Counted from the stretch's first letter, positions 26,659 through 34,302 are shown. The stretch is DNA of 64,000 nt from Bradyrhizobium sp. 199 (GCF_023073355.1 NZ_JADPJI010000011.1:124001-188000), one strand, 5' to 3'. The notes: a model not told the origin generated them from the sequence alone. A program made the numbers and translations.

Positions 26659-26767
26659 CCCTTTCGGCAGTCAGGTTCATGACCTGAAGGTCATACAATT
26701 ACGAATTACTGTGACAGTGCGCCAAACTCACCAACGTCAGGCGACACTGACAGAACCTCATCGCGCG

Positions 26768-27172
26768 TCAGGAGATCATCGCCTTGATCTGCGCAGTGTC
26801 CGCGAACTCAATGAGCTCGACGATCTTGCCGTCCTGAAATCTGAACAGGTCCAGGATCTCCGTGCTGGATGCCTGTCCGGTCGGACGGTATCGAACGTCG
26901 ACGCGGGAATGGACAGCAACGCGATCTCCGTCGACCAGCTCAGCCAGGATTTCGCGACCTTCGAAGCCGAATTCATCGATCAATTTACTGAAGGCTCCAC
27001 GCAGGGTCGCGTGTCCCTGCATAGTCCCTGTCAGTTCGAGCGCGCTTTTGTCACCCATCAAGGTGAACGCGCCCTCGGGATGAAAAGCTGTCACCAAGCT
27101 CTCGGCATCACCGCCGTCGCGTGCGGCGTAAGCGCTTCTGATTAATGCCAGCATCTCTTCACGCTGCCCCAT
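26768..27172 (-). CDS. SnoaL/NTF2-like protein, copy 2 (intact)
   Basis: A 134-residue SnoaL-like protein starting MGQREEMLALIRSAYAARDGG. It closely matches the product at 24069-24446 and keeps the full N-terminal helix that the other copy lost. The fold is the cone-shaped NTF2 barrel, used by isomerases, hydrolases and ester cyclases; the Asp/His pair needed for a ketosteroid-type reaction is not obvious, so no reaction is assigned. Its upstream 60 bases are also similar to those of copy 1 (shared ACCTTTGCGTGCA), so the promoter region was duplicated too. Confidence 0.85.
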   Translation of the reverse strand: MGQREEMLALIRSAYAARDGGDAESLVTAFHPEGAFTLMGDKSALELTGTMQGHATLRGAFSKLIDEFGFEGREILAELVDGDRVAVHSRVDVRYRPTGQASSTEILDLFRFQDGKIVELIEFADTAQIKAMIS

Positions 27173-27387
27173 GTCACCCTCCCTGCAGGACGTATCAGGA
27201 CAGACTAGCCACCTTTGCGTGCAGATGCAAAATCATCGAGCTGACGGGGGGCTCAGCCCGACCCGAAGCAGGATCGTTCGCTTTCGTTCCCCGACTTCAG
27301 GAGAAAACGGCGCGGGCAACGCCGAACCTTTTCATGACCTGCGGTGTTTGAGTTGCGGCAGGACTGATAGCGCTGAGGAGCTGAGAC

Positions 27388-27462
27388 ATGAACGGAATTA
27401 TCTATCTGGTCGGACTCGTCGTCGTGATTGGTGTGGTGCTGTCGTTCCTGGGCCTGCGCTGA
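27388..27462 (+). CDS. 24-residue single-pass membrane microprotein
   Basis: A very short ORF, ATG AAC GGA ... CTG CGC TGA, encoding MNGIIYLVGLVVVIGVVLSF and then LGLR. The whole peptide is one hydrophobic helix ending in Arg. It has a strong ribosome-binding sequence, GAGGAGCTGAG, 8 bases before the ATG, which is uncommon for a chance ORF. I recall peptides of this size and pattern in Bradyrhizobium and related genomes. It is oriented opposite to the AEC gene that ends 49 bases further on. Function unknown; most likely an inner-membrane microprotein. Confidence 0.6.
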   Translation: MNGIIYLVGLVVVIGVVLSFLGLR

Positions 27463-27510
27463 TTGGATATTGGGGAGGTGGTGCGGCGCACTCTCCAAGC
27501 CTCTGACGCC

Positions 27511-28449
27511 TCACCCCTTCACCATCCACACCACCAGCGGCAACGTCACCGCCGCCAGCAGCGTCCCCAGCGCCACCGCGCCCGACACCGGGTTCACCAG
27601 CCGCTGATATTGCACTGCAAAGATATAGGCGTTGGCGCCGGTCGGCATCGCCGCGAACAGCACGATCACGCTGGCAGCCAGCGGCGGCAGGCCGAGCAGC
27701 TTTGCCAGCGCGAACGCTGCCGCCGGCATTGCCGCAAGCTTGAGCGCGCACATCACCAGGATGCTCAGCTTCTCGCCCTTCACCTCGAAGCGGAACAGGT
27801 TGATACCGAGTGCTATCAGCGCCGTCGGCGATCCCGCCTGCGCCAGCAGCTCGATGGTGCGGTCGATGACGGGCGTGAGGCCGAGGCCGGTGAAACGCCA
27901 GATCACGCCAAAACCGATCGCCAGCATCAGCGGGTTGCGGGCGAGATCCGTCAGCACGGGCCAGATCACCGACAGCGCCGAGCCGGTCCGCTTGCGGCTG
28001 ACCAGCTCCATCTGCAGGATGCCGCAGAGCCAGAGCAGTGGCGTGTTCACCGACAGGATCAGCGCCATTGGTCCGGCGGCCTCGTTGCCGAGCGCTGACA
28101 GCACGAGCGGAATGCCGAGCATCACGATGTTGCCGTAGACAGAGCCGATCGCGAACACGACGCCGTCCTCGCGGTCCTCGCGCCGCGCGCGCAGCAGCGC
28201 CGAGATCGCCAGCGCCGCGATCCAGACGATGGCGAGCGCGCCGTAATAGGCGCCCCACATTCTGAAAGGGCTGACATCTGGGAATTCCGAGACGACGATG
28301 GTGCGGAACAGGAGGGCAGGAATCGCGATGCTGAAGGCGAATTCGCTGATGCCCTTGTGCGCGCTCTCCGAAACGAAGCGAAACAGCACCGCGGCATAGC
28401 CGGCCGCGATCAGCGCAAACACCGGCGCGACGATCAGCAACGTGGCCAT
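27511..28449 (-). CDS. AEC family transporter
   Basis: A 312-residue inner-membrane protein of the auxin efflux carrier family with about ten hydrophobic helices in two five-helix repeats. Family patterns are the N-terminal FALIAAGYAAVLF, VFAIGSVYGNIVMLGIPLVLSALG with the conserved N-x-x-x-x-G-x-P, and FAAMPTGANAYIFAVQYQ with the matching A-M-P-x-G-x-N in the second half. Characterised bacterial members move malate, malonate or similar dicarboxylates. It is 6 bases upstream-adjacent to the CoA-ester lyase gene in the same direction (start 28449 after that gene's stop at 28456), so it ends a three-gene operon: CoA-transferase, lyase, transporter. Confidence 0.93.
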   Translation of the reverse strand: MATLLIVAPVFALIAAGYAAVLFRFVSESAHKGISEFAFSIAIPALLFRTIVVSEFPDVSPFRMWGAYYGALAIVWIAALAISALLRARREDREDGVVFAIGSVYGNIVMLGIPLVLSALGNEAAGPMALILSVNTPLLWLCGILQMELVSRKRTGSALSVIWPVLTDLARNPLMLAIGFGVIWRFTGLGLTPVIDRTIELLAQAGSPTALIALGINLFRFEVKGEKLSILVMCALKLAAMPAAAFALAKLLGLPPLAASVIVLFAAMPTGANAYIFAVQYQRLVNPVSGAVALGTLLAAVTLPLVVWMVKG

Positions 28450-28455
28450 GCGCGC

Positions 28456-29379
28456 CTACGATCCCAGCTCGATGATCCTGCGTGCCATCCGCACATTGGC
28501 ATAATCGATCATCTTGCCGTCCAGCGTTACCGCGCCCTGTCCTTTCGCCTCAGCCTGCTCCATGGCCTCGACGATCCGCCGCGCCTGGGCCAGCTCTTCG
28601 GTTGACGGCGCGAACGCGCGCAGCGTCGGTTCGATCTGGTCGGGATGAATGACCTGCTTGCCGTCAAAGCCCATCGCGGCGGCCTTCTGCGCGCTGCTTT
28701 CGGTCAGCATGGCATCGCGGAACGCGCCGCAGGGGCCGTCGATGGCGCGGAGGCCAAATGCGCGCGCGGCCACGAGCAGGCGCATCATCGGATAGGCGAA
28801 CAGGTCGAGCGGCGCGGAGGCATAGCCGGTTTGCGCCGATCCGACGTGGCGGTAGCCGTCCGGCGACACGCCGATGTCGGAGGAGCGGGCGCCGATCGAG
28901 GCCGCGAAATCGCCGACGCCGAGATGAAGCGCGGCGACGCTGTCGTGACACGCGGCGAGCGCGTCGACATTGACGAGGCCGAGCGCCGTCTCGATCAGCA
29001 ATTCCAGGGCGACCGGCGTGGGGCGATCGGGGTCGGCGGCCCGCAGCTGCTCGGCTATGCGAGCGATATCGCTGGGGCGCTCGGCCTTCGGCACCATCAC
29101 CGCATCCAGTCTCGGAAGCGCCGCCAGCGCGCGGATCTCCTGCGGGATGAAGGGGCTGTCGACGGCATTGATCCTCACCGTGACGCGCTTGTTGCCCCAG
29201 TCGAGCGCGGAGAGGGATTGGACGGCCTCGTTCAGTGCAAGGCCCTTCTCGGACGGCGGCACCGCGTCCTCGAGATCCATGAACACCGCATCGGCAGCCG
29301 AGGCCGCGGCCTTGGCGACGAGGCGGGCGCGATGGGCGGGGACGGCCAGATAAGCCCGCGTTGGCCGCAGCTGTGCCAT
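28456..29379 (-). CDS. HpcH/HpaI-family CoA-ester lyase (citramalyl/malyl-CoA lyase-like)
   Basis: A 307-residue TIM-barrel aldolase of the citrate-lyase beta subunit type. Conserved segments are RAYLAVPAHR at the CoA phosphate site, DAVFMDLEDAVPPSEK with the metal-binding Asp/Glu, VTVRINAVDSPF with the catalytic Arg, ALELLIETALGLVNV with the metal Glu, LHLGVGDFAASIG with the metal Asp, and GKQVIHPDQIEPTLRAF. It should cleave a 3-hydroxyacyl-CoA such as citramalyl- or malyl-CoA to acetyl-CoA and an oxo acid. The ATG at 29379 has GGAG eight bases upstream. It follows the CoA-transferase gene by 2 bases, so the pair is translationally coupled. Confidence 0.9.
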   Translation of the reverse strand: MAQLRPTRAYLAVPAHRARLVAKAAASAADAVFMDLEDAVPPSEKGLALNEAVQSLSALDWGNKRVTVRINAVDSPFIPQEIRALAALPRLDAVMVPKAERPSDIARIAEQLRAADPDRPTPVALELLIETALGLVNVDALAACHDSVAALHLGVGDFAASIGARSSDIGVSPDGYRHVGSAQTGYASAPLDLFAYPMMRLLVAARAFGLRAIDGPCGAFRDAMLTESSAQKAAAMGFDGKQVIHPDQIEPTLRAFAPSTEELAQARRIVEAMEQAEAKGQGAVTLDGKMIDYANVRMARRIIELGS

Positions 29380-29381
29380 CG

Positions 29382-30548
29382 TCACGGCTCCTTCGAAAGA
29401 CCGAGTTCGCTGAGGATGGCCTGATTGTGCTGCCCCAATTCGGGCACCGGGTCCATCCGCGGCGTCAGGCCGGGAATGGTCAGCGCGGGCAGGAAGCTCA
29501 TCACCGGCCCGCACGGCGAGCCGACGCTCTGCACGCGCGAGCGCGCGCGGAGTTGCTCATGCGCCAGGAAAGCCTCGACCGAATTCAGATGCGCGTTGGC
29601 GATCGAGGCCTCGTCGAGCAGCCGCAAGGCCTCCTCGCTGGTCATGGAGGCAAAGCGCTGCTCGATATGCGCCTGCAACTCGTCGCGGTTCTGCATGCGC
29701 AGCGGATTGGTGCGGAAGCGCAGGTCGTCGGCGAAGCCGGCATCGCCAAGGACAATGCTGCACAGCGATCGCCATTCCCGGTCGTTCTGGACGCCGAAGA
29801 AGATGGTGTTGCCGTCGCCGACCCGGAACGGGCCGTAGGGCGCGATCGTCGCGTGCTTGGCGCCGGTTCGCGGCAGCGGCCGGCCGGTACTCTCAGTGTA
29901 GAAGGCGGGATAGCTCATCCAGTCCGTGATGGAATCGAACAGCGAGGCCTGGAAGGCGGTGCCCTTGCCGGTCCGCTCCCGGCGGTACAGCGCCATCAGC
30001 ACGCCGTTGAGGATGTACATGCCGGTGGCGATATCGACCACGGACAGCCCGACCTTGGCCGGTTCCGCCTCGGTGCCGTTGACGGCGAGAACGCCGGCCT
30101 CGCACTGGACCAGCAGATCATAGGCTTTCTTGCTGCTGTAGGGGCCGCCGTCGCCATAGCCCGAGACGTCGCAGGCGATGATGCCAGGATATTTGCGCAA
30201 GAGAGATGCGGCATCGAGGCCGAGCCGCTCCGCAGCGCCCGGCGCGAGATTCTGGATGAACACGTCGGCGTGCGGCAGCAGGGCGTCGAGCACCTTGCGG
30301 CCGCCCTCGCTCTTGATGTCGATGGCGAGACTTTCCTTGGAGCGGTTGGTCCAGACGAACTGGCTCGACATCCCGTTCATCACATGGTCGTAGTCCCGGC
30401 AGAAATCCCCAGTGCCCGGCCGCTCGATCTTGATGACCCGCGCGCCCCAGTCCGCCAGGTGCCGGCTGGCCAGCGGCGCTGCGATCGCCTGCTCCAGCGA
30501 GACCACCGTGACGCCCGACAGCGGCAGCTCCGCCTCATTCCCGTCCAT
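29382..30548 (-). CDS. CaiB/BaiF (class III) CoA-transferase
   Basis: A 388-residue class III CoA-transferase, which moves CoA between carboxylic acids through a ping-pong or ternary mechanism using one Asp. Signature pieces are the N-terminal LPLSGVTVVSLEQAIAAPLASRHLADWGARVIKIERPGTGD, the catalytic Asp in AYDLLVQCEAG near residue 167, GLSVVDIATGMYILNGVLMALYRRERTGKG, and LFDSITDWMSYPA. The ATG at 30548 is chosen because GGAGG precedes it by 8 bases; an upstream start adds 26 non-conserved residues. Together with the next two genes it suggests activation of a dicarboxylic or branched acid to its CoA ester, cleavage by the lyase and transport by the AEC protein; this is inference from context. 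Confidence 0.9.
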   Translation of the reverse strand: MDGNEAELPLSGVTVVSLEQAIAAPLASRHLADWGARVIKIERPGTGDFCRDYDHVMNGMSSQFVWTNRSKESLAIDIKSEGGRKVLDALLPHADVFIQNLAPGAAERLGLDAASLLRKYPGIIACDVSGYGDGGPYSSKKAYDLLVQCEAGVLAVNGTEAEPAKVGLSVVDIATGMYILNGVLMALYRRERTGKGTAFQASLFDSITDWMSYPAFYTESTGRPLPRTGAKHATIAPYGPFRVGDGNTIFFGVQNDREWRSLCSIVLGDAGFADDLRFRTNPLRMQNRDELQAHIEQRFASMTSEEALRLLDEASIANAHLNSVEAFLAHEQLRARSRVQSVGSPCGPVMSFLPALTIPGLTPRMDPVPELGQHNQAILSELGLSKEP

Positions 30549-31029
30549 GCGACCGTCCTCCGTGCGCTTTTCGACCAGCGCAGGAGACAAGCCGACCACC
30601 CACGCGCATCTTTTTGATGATGCCATGATGCCCCTGTTTTGCCCGACAAGTCAAACCCGGTTTCGCCAAATCCTAAGGAATGAAATACTGAGCGATTGCC
30701 ATGGCTTGGCTACTGTGCATGGGGTTGTTTTCGCAGTTTTGTTGGCTGGCAAACGAGAAAGGTTTGGCTGCACTCTTTGCCCGCTCACAGCTGTCATCCC
30801 CCGCGATCCCATGCGGTCGTCATGCCCGGGCTTGTCCCACGTTCTTAGTGCTGCGTGGCAAGGCGTGGATGGCCGGGACAAGCCCGGCCATGACGTCGTG
30901 GACAGCCAGGACGAGGCCCGCCCGCCCTGTTGCCGAGACCGCACAGCTCCCGGCTTTCGCATACCCCTCGGTTGCCAACCAACCGCCGTTCACCCACTAT
31001 TCCCTCCTGTTCGACATGTGGGGGATTAG
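30549..31029. other. 481-base intergenic region with one repeat
   Basis: This gap upstream of the CoA-transferase operon (minus strand) and the exported protein gene (plus strand) holds the family B repeat at 30819-30894. Near 30700-30760 there is a T-rich section, GGGTTGTTTTCGCAGTTTTG, of unknown meaning. No gene is supported. Confidence 0.5.
30819..30894. repeat. dispersed intergenic palindrome, family B copy 2
   Basis: A 76-base inverted repeat with arms GTCATGCCCGGGCTTGTCCC and GGGACAAGCCCGGCCATGAC. Same family as 12166-12250 and 49656-49746; this copy has a shorter centre. Confidence 0.82.
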
Positions 31030-31374
31030 ATGCCGGCGCTTCGCTTCAAGACATCCTTGGCTGCTGCCACCCTCGGGATGGCCCTGGCCGTGCTGATCCA
31101 GCCCGGCGCCGGCTTCGCCTACACCCCGGAAGAGCAGCAGGCCTGCACGCCGGATGCGATGCGGCTGTGCGGCGAGTTCGTGCCGAATGTCGATGCCATC
31201 ACCGTCTGCATGATCAAGAAGAAGGCGCAGCTCTCGCCACAATGCGCGGCGTTCTTCCGCCGCGGACCGGAGCCGGGCGAGGCCCGTGCCGGCAGGCCGA
31301 CCAACATCGCGCCCAAAACCGCGAAGAAGAGCACCAGGCCGGCGGCCAAGAAGAAAAAGACCAGCGGCAGCTGA
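31030..31374 (+). CDS. small exported cysteine-containing protein with Lys-rich tail
   Basis: A 114-residue protein with a signal peptide of about 30 residues (MPALRFKTSLAAATLGMALA then a cleavage region GFA). A compact mature core carries four cysteines: ACTPDAMRLC near residues 39-47, VCMIKKKAQL near 60, and QC near 72, with a helical pattern suggesting two disulfides. The last 40 residues are basic and Ala/Lys/Pro rich (KTAKKSTRPAAKKKKTSG). I recall this TPEEQxACTPDAMRLCGxFxP pattern in Bradyrhizobium periplasmic proteins without an assigned role. Confidence 0.72.
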   Translation: MPALRFKTSLAAATLGMALAVLIQPGAGFAYTPEEQQACTPDAMRLCGEFVPNVDAITVCMIKKKAQLSPQCAAFFRRGPEPGEARAGRPTNIAPKTAKKSTRPAAKKKKTSGS

Positions 31375-31736
31375 GCGCCGGCTACATGCGTTCCCCTGCG
31401 CAACCTGGTAAGGTAACGGACTCCTTTTGTTCGCGCAGTTGACGTGACGCTTGCGACGAACGCCAGGCAAGCTCGACGGAAAAGAGTCGGACAGGGGATT
31501 GCGCGGCGAGGTTGCGTTCCGCTTTGTCCCGAAGGACTGCGCCAAAAACGCACGCACGCTCGCGCACACGGCGTTTCATCGCAGTTGTTGTCGCAACTCG
31601 GACATCGCAGTGTGACTCAAAAGCCAGCACGCCTTGTTATTTCGTGACCGCAGCACAACTCTCGATAAATTTATCTTTCACGAATCAGCGCGGTGATTCA
31701 TTTTCGCGGCCTGGGGTCAATCTGGAGGCGGAAGGT
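31375..31736. other. 362-base intergenic region upstream of the ParA gene
   Basis: Nothing recognisable apart from the expected leader. An AT-rich section, GATAAATTTATCTTTCACG, around 31661-31682 (with the near-palindrome GATAAATTTATC) could be an operator or promoter element for the ParA-like gene. No ORF with a plausible ribosome-binding site was found. Confidence 0.45.
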
Positions 31737-32414
31737 ATGAACGTTATTGTTTTTGCATCGCGTAAGGGCGGCTCGGGCAAGAGTACCCTAGCCGCACATC
31801 TCGCCGCGCAGATTAAGGCGAGCAAGCAGGTCATGCTCGTGGACGCGGACCCGCAAGGCTCGCTCACGCTGTGGCATAAGCTGCGTGGCACCAACGAACC
31901 GCCGATCAAGGCGGCCGTGAACTCCGTCAGCGGCATCGTCTCCGCTGCCAAGCGCGACGGTTATGAATGGGTGTTGATCGACACGCCGCCGAACCTCTCA
32001 GCCGTCGTCGACGACGCGATCCGCAACGCCACCATGGTCGTGATTCCCGCGCGCCCCGGCGTGTTCGACGTCAACGCGGTGCAGGAGACGATCCAGATGT
32101 GCCGCGCGGCGCGCAAGCCCTACGCGGTCGTGCTCAACGGTGCGCCGGCGCGCCGTGACGAGTCCGAAAGCCCGATCGTGACCATTGCCCGCGAAGCGCT
32201 GGCCAAATTCCGTGCTCCGGTGTGGGGCGGCCAGATCACCAACCGTTCGGATCTGCTGATGGCGCTGAGCCATGGCGAAGGCGCGCGGGAGTACCAGGCC
32301 GAGAGCCGGGCGGCTCAGGAAATCGCAAGGCTATGGGCGGCGATCGAGCGTTCAGTGAAGGCTATTCGCGGCACGGCGTCGGCGTCCGGCGCAATGCACA
32401 AACAGGCTGCTTAA
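31737..32414 (+). CDS. ParA/MinD-family ATPase, orphan
   Basis: A 225-residue ATPase of the ParA superfamily, with the deviant Walker A motif KGGSGKST at residues 10-17, Walker B-like VLIDTPP near 80, and DADPQG near 40, which coordinates Mg. The family partitions plasmids, chemotaxis clusters or other cargo on the nucleoid. There is no N-terminal DNA-binding domain and no parB or parS-like partner in the neighbourhood, so it is an orphan. The ATG at 31737 is strongly supported by GGAGGCGGAAGG directly upstream. Cargo is unknown. The next gene on this strand is far away, and a terminator follows at once. Confidence 0.9.
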   Translation: MNVIVFASRKGGSGKSTLAAHLAAQIKASKQVMLVDADPQGSLTLWHKLRGTNEPPIKAAVNSVSGIVSAAKRDGYEWVLIDTPPNLSAVVDDAIRNATMVVIPARPGVFDVNAVQETIQMCRAARKPYAVVLNGAPARRDESESPIVTIAREALAKFRAPVWGGQITNRSDLLMALSHGEGAREYQAESRAAQEIARLWAAIERSVKAIRGTASASGAMHKQAA

Positions 32415-32438
32415 TTTTTTAAATCATTCCCCGGACGA

Positions 32439-32470
32439 AAAACGCGCGGATGTCCGCGCGTTTTGCGTTT
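32439..32470 (+). terminator. rho-independent terminator after the ParA gene
   Basis: AAAACGCGCGGA and TCCGCGCGTTTT form a symmetrical stem around TG, followed by GCGTTT. It lies about 25 bases after the ParA stop and can act in both directions. Confidence 0.8.
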
Positions 32471-32483
32471 GTGGCCTTCGTGC

Positions 32484-32553
32484 GTCATTCCGGGGCCTCG
32501 CGAAGCGAGAACCCGGAGATTCCGGATTCGCCCCTCGGGCGCTCCGGAATGAC
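32484..32553. repeat. dispersed intergenic palindrome, family C copy 1
   Basis: GTCATTCCGGGGCCTCGCGA ... GCTCCGGAATGAC, with an internal GAACCCGGAGATTCCGG. It lies between the ParA terminator and the microprotein gene at 32562-32726. Other copies are at 33134, 48448, 55985 and 61290. Confidence 0.8.
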
Positions 32554-32561
32554 GAAATGAG

Positions 32562-32726
32562 TTACGCCACCATCAGCATGTAGAACACGATGACCGGCGA
32601 CAAGGTCAGGATCACCGACCAGATGCCGACGGCCCAGAGAATGTCCTCGGTGGTAAAGCTCTGTTCGGTGGACAGCTTCTCGTGTCCGGCGCCGAAATGC
32701 GACACCATTTCATTATGACTATTCAC
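32562..32726 (-). CDS. 54-residue single-pass membrane microprotein
   Basis: A short minus-strand gene starting GTG and ending TAA. The product has a polar N-terminus (NSHNEMVSHFGAGHEKLSTE) and one hydrophobic segment in its second half (DILWAVGIWSVILTLSPVI then VFYMLMVA). GGGGG lies five bases before the GTG; the alternative ATG (seven codons in) lacks a ribosome-binding sequence. A related-looking microprotein lies at 32859-33010. Both probably sit in the inner membrane; function unknown. Confidence 0.6.
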   Translation of the reverse strand: MNSHNEMVSHFGAGHEKLSTEQSFTTEDILWAVGIWSVILTLSPVIVFYMLMVA

Positions 32727-32858
32727 AAACGCCCCCGCGATTTCTTCGCTTATGGGCTGAACGATACGCGGGATGTTTTAAAATTCCGGCTTGCAATCCC
32801 GCTCGCATTTTGAGCGCATTTGTGATCCCCGCTTAACCATCCGCGCGAAAGAGCCGCC

Positions 32859-33010
32859 TCAGGCGAGCCAGACCCGAAACAGCAGCACCGGCATCAGGCC
32901 GAGCATCACTGCCCAGAACCCGAACGACGATATGACGATAATTCCTGCAAGAGATCGGTCGGCGCGAACTGGCTCGCGGCCGTAGGCCGGGTGCGATGCC
33001 CCATGGTCAT
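32859..33010 (-). pseudogene. frameshifted membrane microprotein gene
   Basis: A strong ribosome-binding sequence AAAGGGGGA precedes ATGACCATG at 33010. The frame from that ATG gives a non-hydrophobic 34-residue peptide. The +1 frame from GCATCGCACCC onward encodes a typical single-pass membrane peptide ending in SSFGFWAVMLGLMPVLLFRV, WLA and TGA at 32859. One extra G in the G4 run at 32999-33002 would restore a 50-residue protein starting MTMGASHPAYGREPVRADRS. So this is either a one-base deletion, a sequencing error in a homopolymer, or a programmed shift. Confidence 0.55.
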
Positions 33011-33133
33011 TCCCCCTTTGAAAGGCTTTCAAGGGCAACGATAGGCATCAGAGCGTAAACGAGGCGTGGATGCGGAATGCGGCGGCAGCGAAGGCCGTTG
33101 GGGTGCGGTTAACCAAGGACCAACTCCATCACT

Positions 33134-33173
33134 GTCATTCCGGGCTCGCGACTTCGTCGCGCCCCGGAATGAC
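33134..33173. repeat. dispersed intergenic palindrome, family C copy 2
   Basis: A 40-base perfect-looking hairpin: GTCATTCCGGGCTCGCGACT ... GTCGCGCCCCGGAATGAC. It lies between the frameshifted microprotein gene and the 3' end of the DapA-like gene. Confidence 0.85.
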
Positions 33174-33197
33174 ATGCGGGTGGAGTGACGAGCGCCG

Positions 33198-34106
33198 CTA
33201 CGCCGCCACCTTCGTCCGTCGCTCGATCTCGCGATCGATCGTGGCCGCGAGCTCGCTGCTGACTTCCACCATCGGCAGGCGTACTTCGGGGCTATCGATC
33301 AGGCCGCATCGCCACAGCCAGTACTTCGCCGGCGCCGGGCTCGGCTCGGTGAACAACAGCCGCGTCAGATCCGCGACCTCGTGCCAGCGCGCCAGCGCCG
33401 CGTCGTGGTTGCCGCGCTTGGCTTCCGCATACACGGCCGCAAAAATTGCGGTCTCGACATGGGCGGACAGCACGATGCCGCCGTCGGCGCCGTCACTGAG
33501 CGCCTCGAAATAGTTCGCGTCCTCGCCGGTGAGCACGCGAAATTCCCTCGGCCTGTCGCGCAGCAGCGCGATCGATTGCTCGCGGCTCGCGCCGCAATCC
33601 TTCAAGCCGACGATGTTCTTGTGCTCGGCCAGCCGCAGCATGGTCTGGTTGGTGATGTTCACCGCGCTGCGATAGGGAATGTTGTAGAGCGCGAGCGGCC
33701 AGGCGGCGTGATCGGCGAGCGTCTCGAAATGCGCCAGCAGCCCGCGCTGAGAGGGCCGAACATAATAAGGGCTCGCGATCAGATAACCATCAATCGGCCA
33801 GTCCGCGGTCTCGTCGAGACGTTCCTTCAGCCGAGAGGTGTCGGCGCCCGACAGCCCGAGGCAGACCGGAACATTGCGGCGGCCGGCCGCCATCTCGTCG
33901 CGCACGATGGCGACGAGGCGTTCGAGTTCGGCCTCGCGCAGCGTCATGCCTTCGCCGGAGGTTGCCCCCAGGATGAAGCCGTCGATGCCTTGCGCGCTGT
34001 AGTGCCGCGTCAGCCGCCGTAGCGACCTCTCGTCGAGCGCGCCGCCCTGAAACGGCGTCACCAGCGGCAGCCAAAGCCCGTGCAGTTGTTCTCGCAGTCC
34101 GGTCAT
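33198..34106 (-). CDS. dihydrodipicolinate synthase/N-acetylneuraminate lyase family aldolase
   Basis: A 302-residue class I aldolase of the DapA family. The Schiff-base Lys is in IVGLKDCGAS near residue 164, the catalytic Tyr in LYNIPYRSAVN near residue 136, and the carboxylate-binding motif is GATSGEGMTL (in place of GTTGE) near residue 48. The length is typical for DapA (290-300). It could be the lysine-pathway 4-hydroxy-tetrahydrodipicolinate synthase or a paralogue acting on another oxo acid; the GATSGEG variant is seen in both groups. The ATG at 34106 has AGGAG nine bases upstream; the earlier ATG at 34115 directly abuts that AGGAG and is rejected. In many alphaproteobacteria dapA is next to smpB, which is not the case here. 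Confidence 0.85.
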   Translation of the reverse strand: MTGLREQLHGLWLPLVTPFQGGALDERSLRRLTRHYSAQGIDGFILGATSGEGMTLREAELERLVAIVRDEMAAGRRNVPVCLGLSGADTSRLKERLDETADWPIDGYLIASPYYVRPSQRGLLAHFETLADHAAWPLALYNIPYRSAVNITNQTMLRLAEHKNIVGLKDCGASREQSIALLRDRPREFRVLTGEDANYFEALSDGADGGIVLSAHVETAIFAAVYAEAKRGNHDAALARWHEVADLTRLLFTEPSPAPAKYWLWRCGLIDSPEVRLPMVEVSSELAATIDREIERRTKVAA

Positions 34107-34151
34107 GTTTTCCATCTCCTCGGGAAAAACCTGAGACGGAGGGCACATGAA

Positions 34152-34178
34152 AAAACCCCGTCCAGGCGGCGGGGTTTT
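34152..34178. terminator. bidirectional rho-independent terminator
   Basis: AAAACCCCG (34152-34160) pairs with CGGGGTTTT (34170-34178). On the minus strand the stem is followed by TT, giving a six-T tract. It lies 46 bases upstream of the DapA-like start codon and so belongs to the minus-strand transcript coming from 34296. Confidence 0.75.
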
Positions 34179-34206
34179 CGGGATTTGCAGCGATGGCGAA
34201 ACTTAG

Positions 34207-34296
34207 CTAGCGCGCGCAAAAATCCGAGGCCCCGGGATCGGAGCCTTTTTTCGAGGCGATGGCCTCGAACGAGATTGCGCACGACTTCGTGATCAT
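34207..34296 (-). CDS. possible leaderless 29-residue ORF overlapping a small-RNA candidate
   Basis: A 30-codon ORF (MITKSCAISFEAIASKKGSD and so on, ending PGASDFCAR). Its ATG coincides with the start site predicted from the promoter at 34303-34331, so it would have no ribosome-binding sequence. The same RNA folds into hairpins that would hide most of the codons. It may be a leaderless peptide gene, or only a chance ORF inside a small RNA. No relatives are known to me. Confidence 0.25.
   Translation of the reverse strand: MITKSCAISFEAIASKKGSDPGASDFCAR
34218..34296 (-). ncRNA. candidate small RNA (about 80 nt) with terminator
   Basis: From a predicted start near 34296 the RNA would contain ACGAAGTCGT as a small stem, then the perfect eight-pair hairpin TTCGAGGC-CATC-GCCTCGAA, then a third hairpin TCCGA ... 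TCGGA followed by TTTTT at 34222-34218. This is the layout of a compact trans-acting bacterial RNA with its own promoter and terminator. No similarity to a named family was recognised. Confidence 0.4.
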
Positions 34297-34302
34297 TTGC
34301 AA

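Noticed and set aside
26669..26691. Palindrome TCAGGTTCATGACCTGA as an operator
   Set aside because: It lies between two convergent gene ends, where there is no promoter; it is more likely a chance dyad or a weak terminator.
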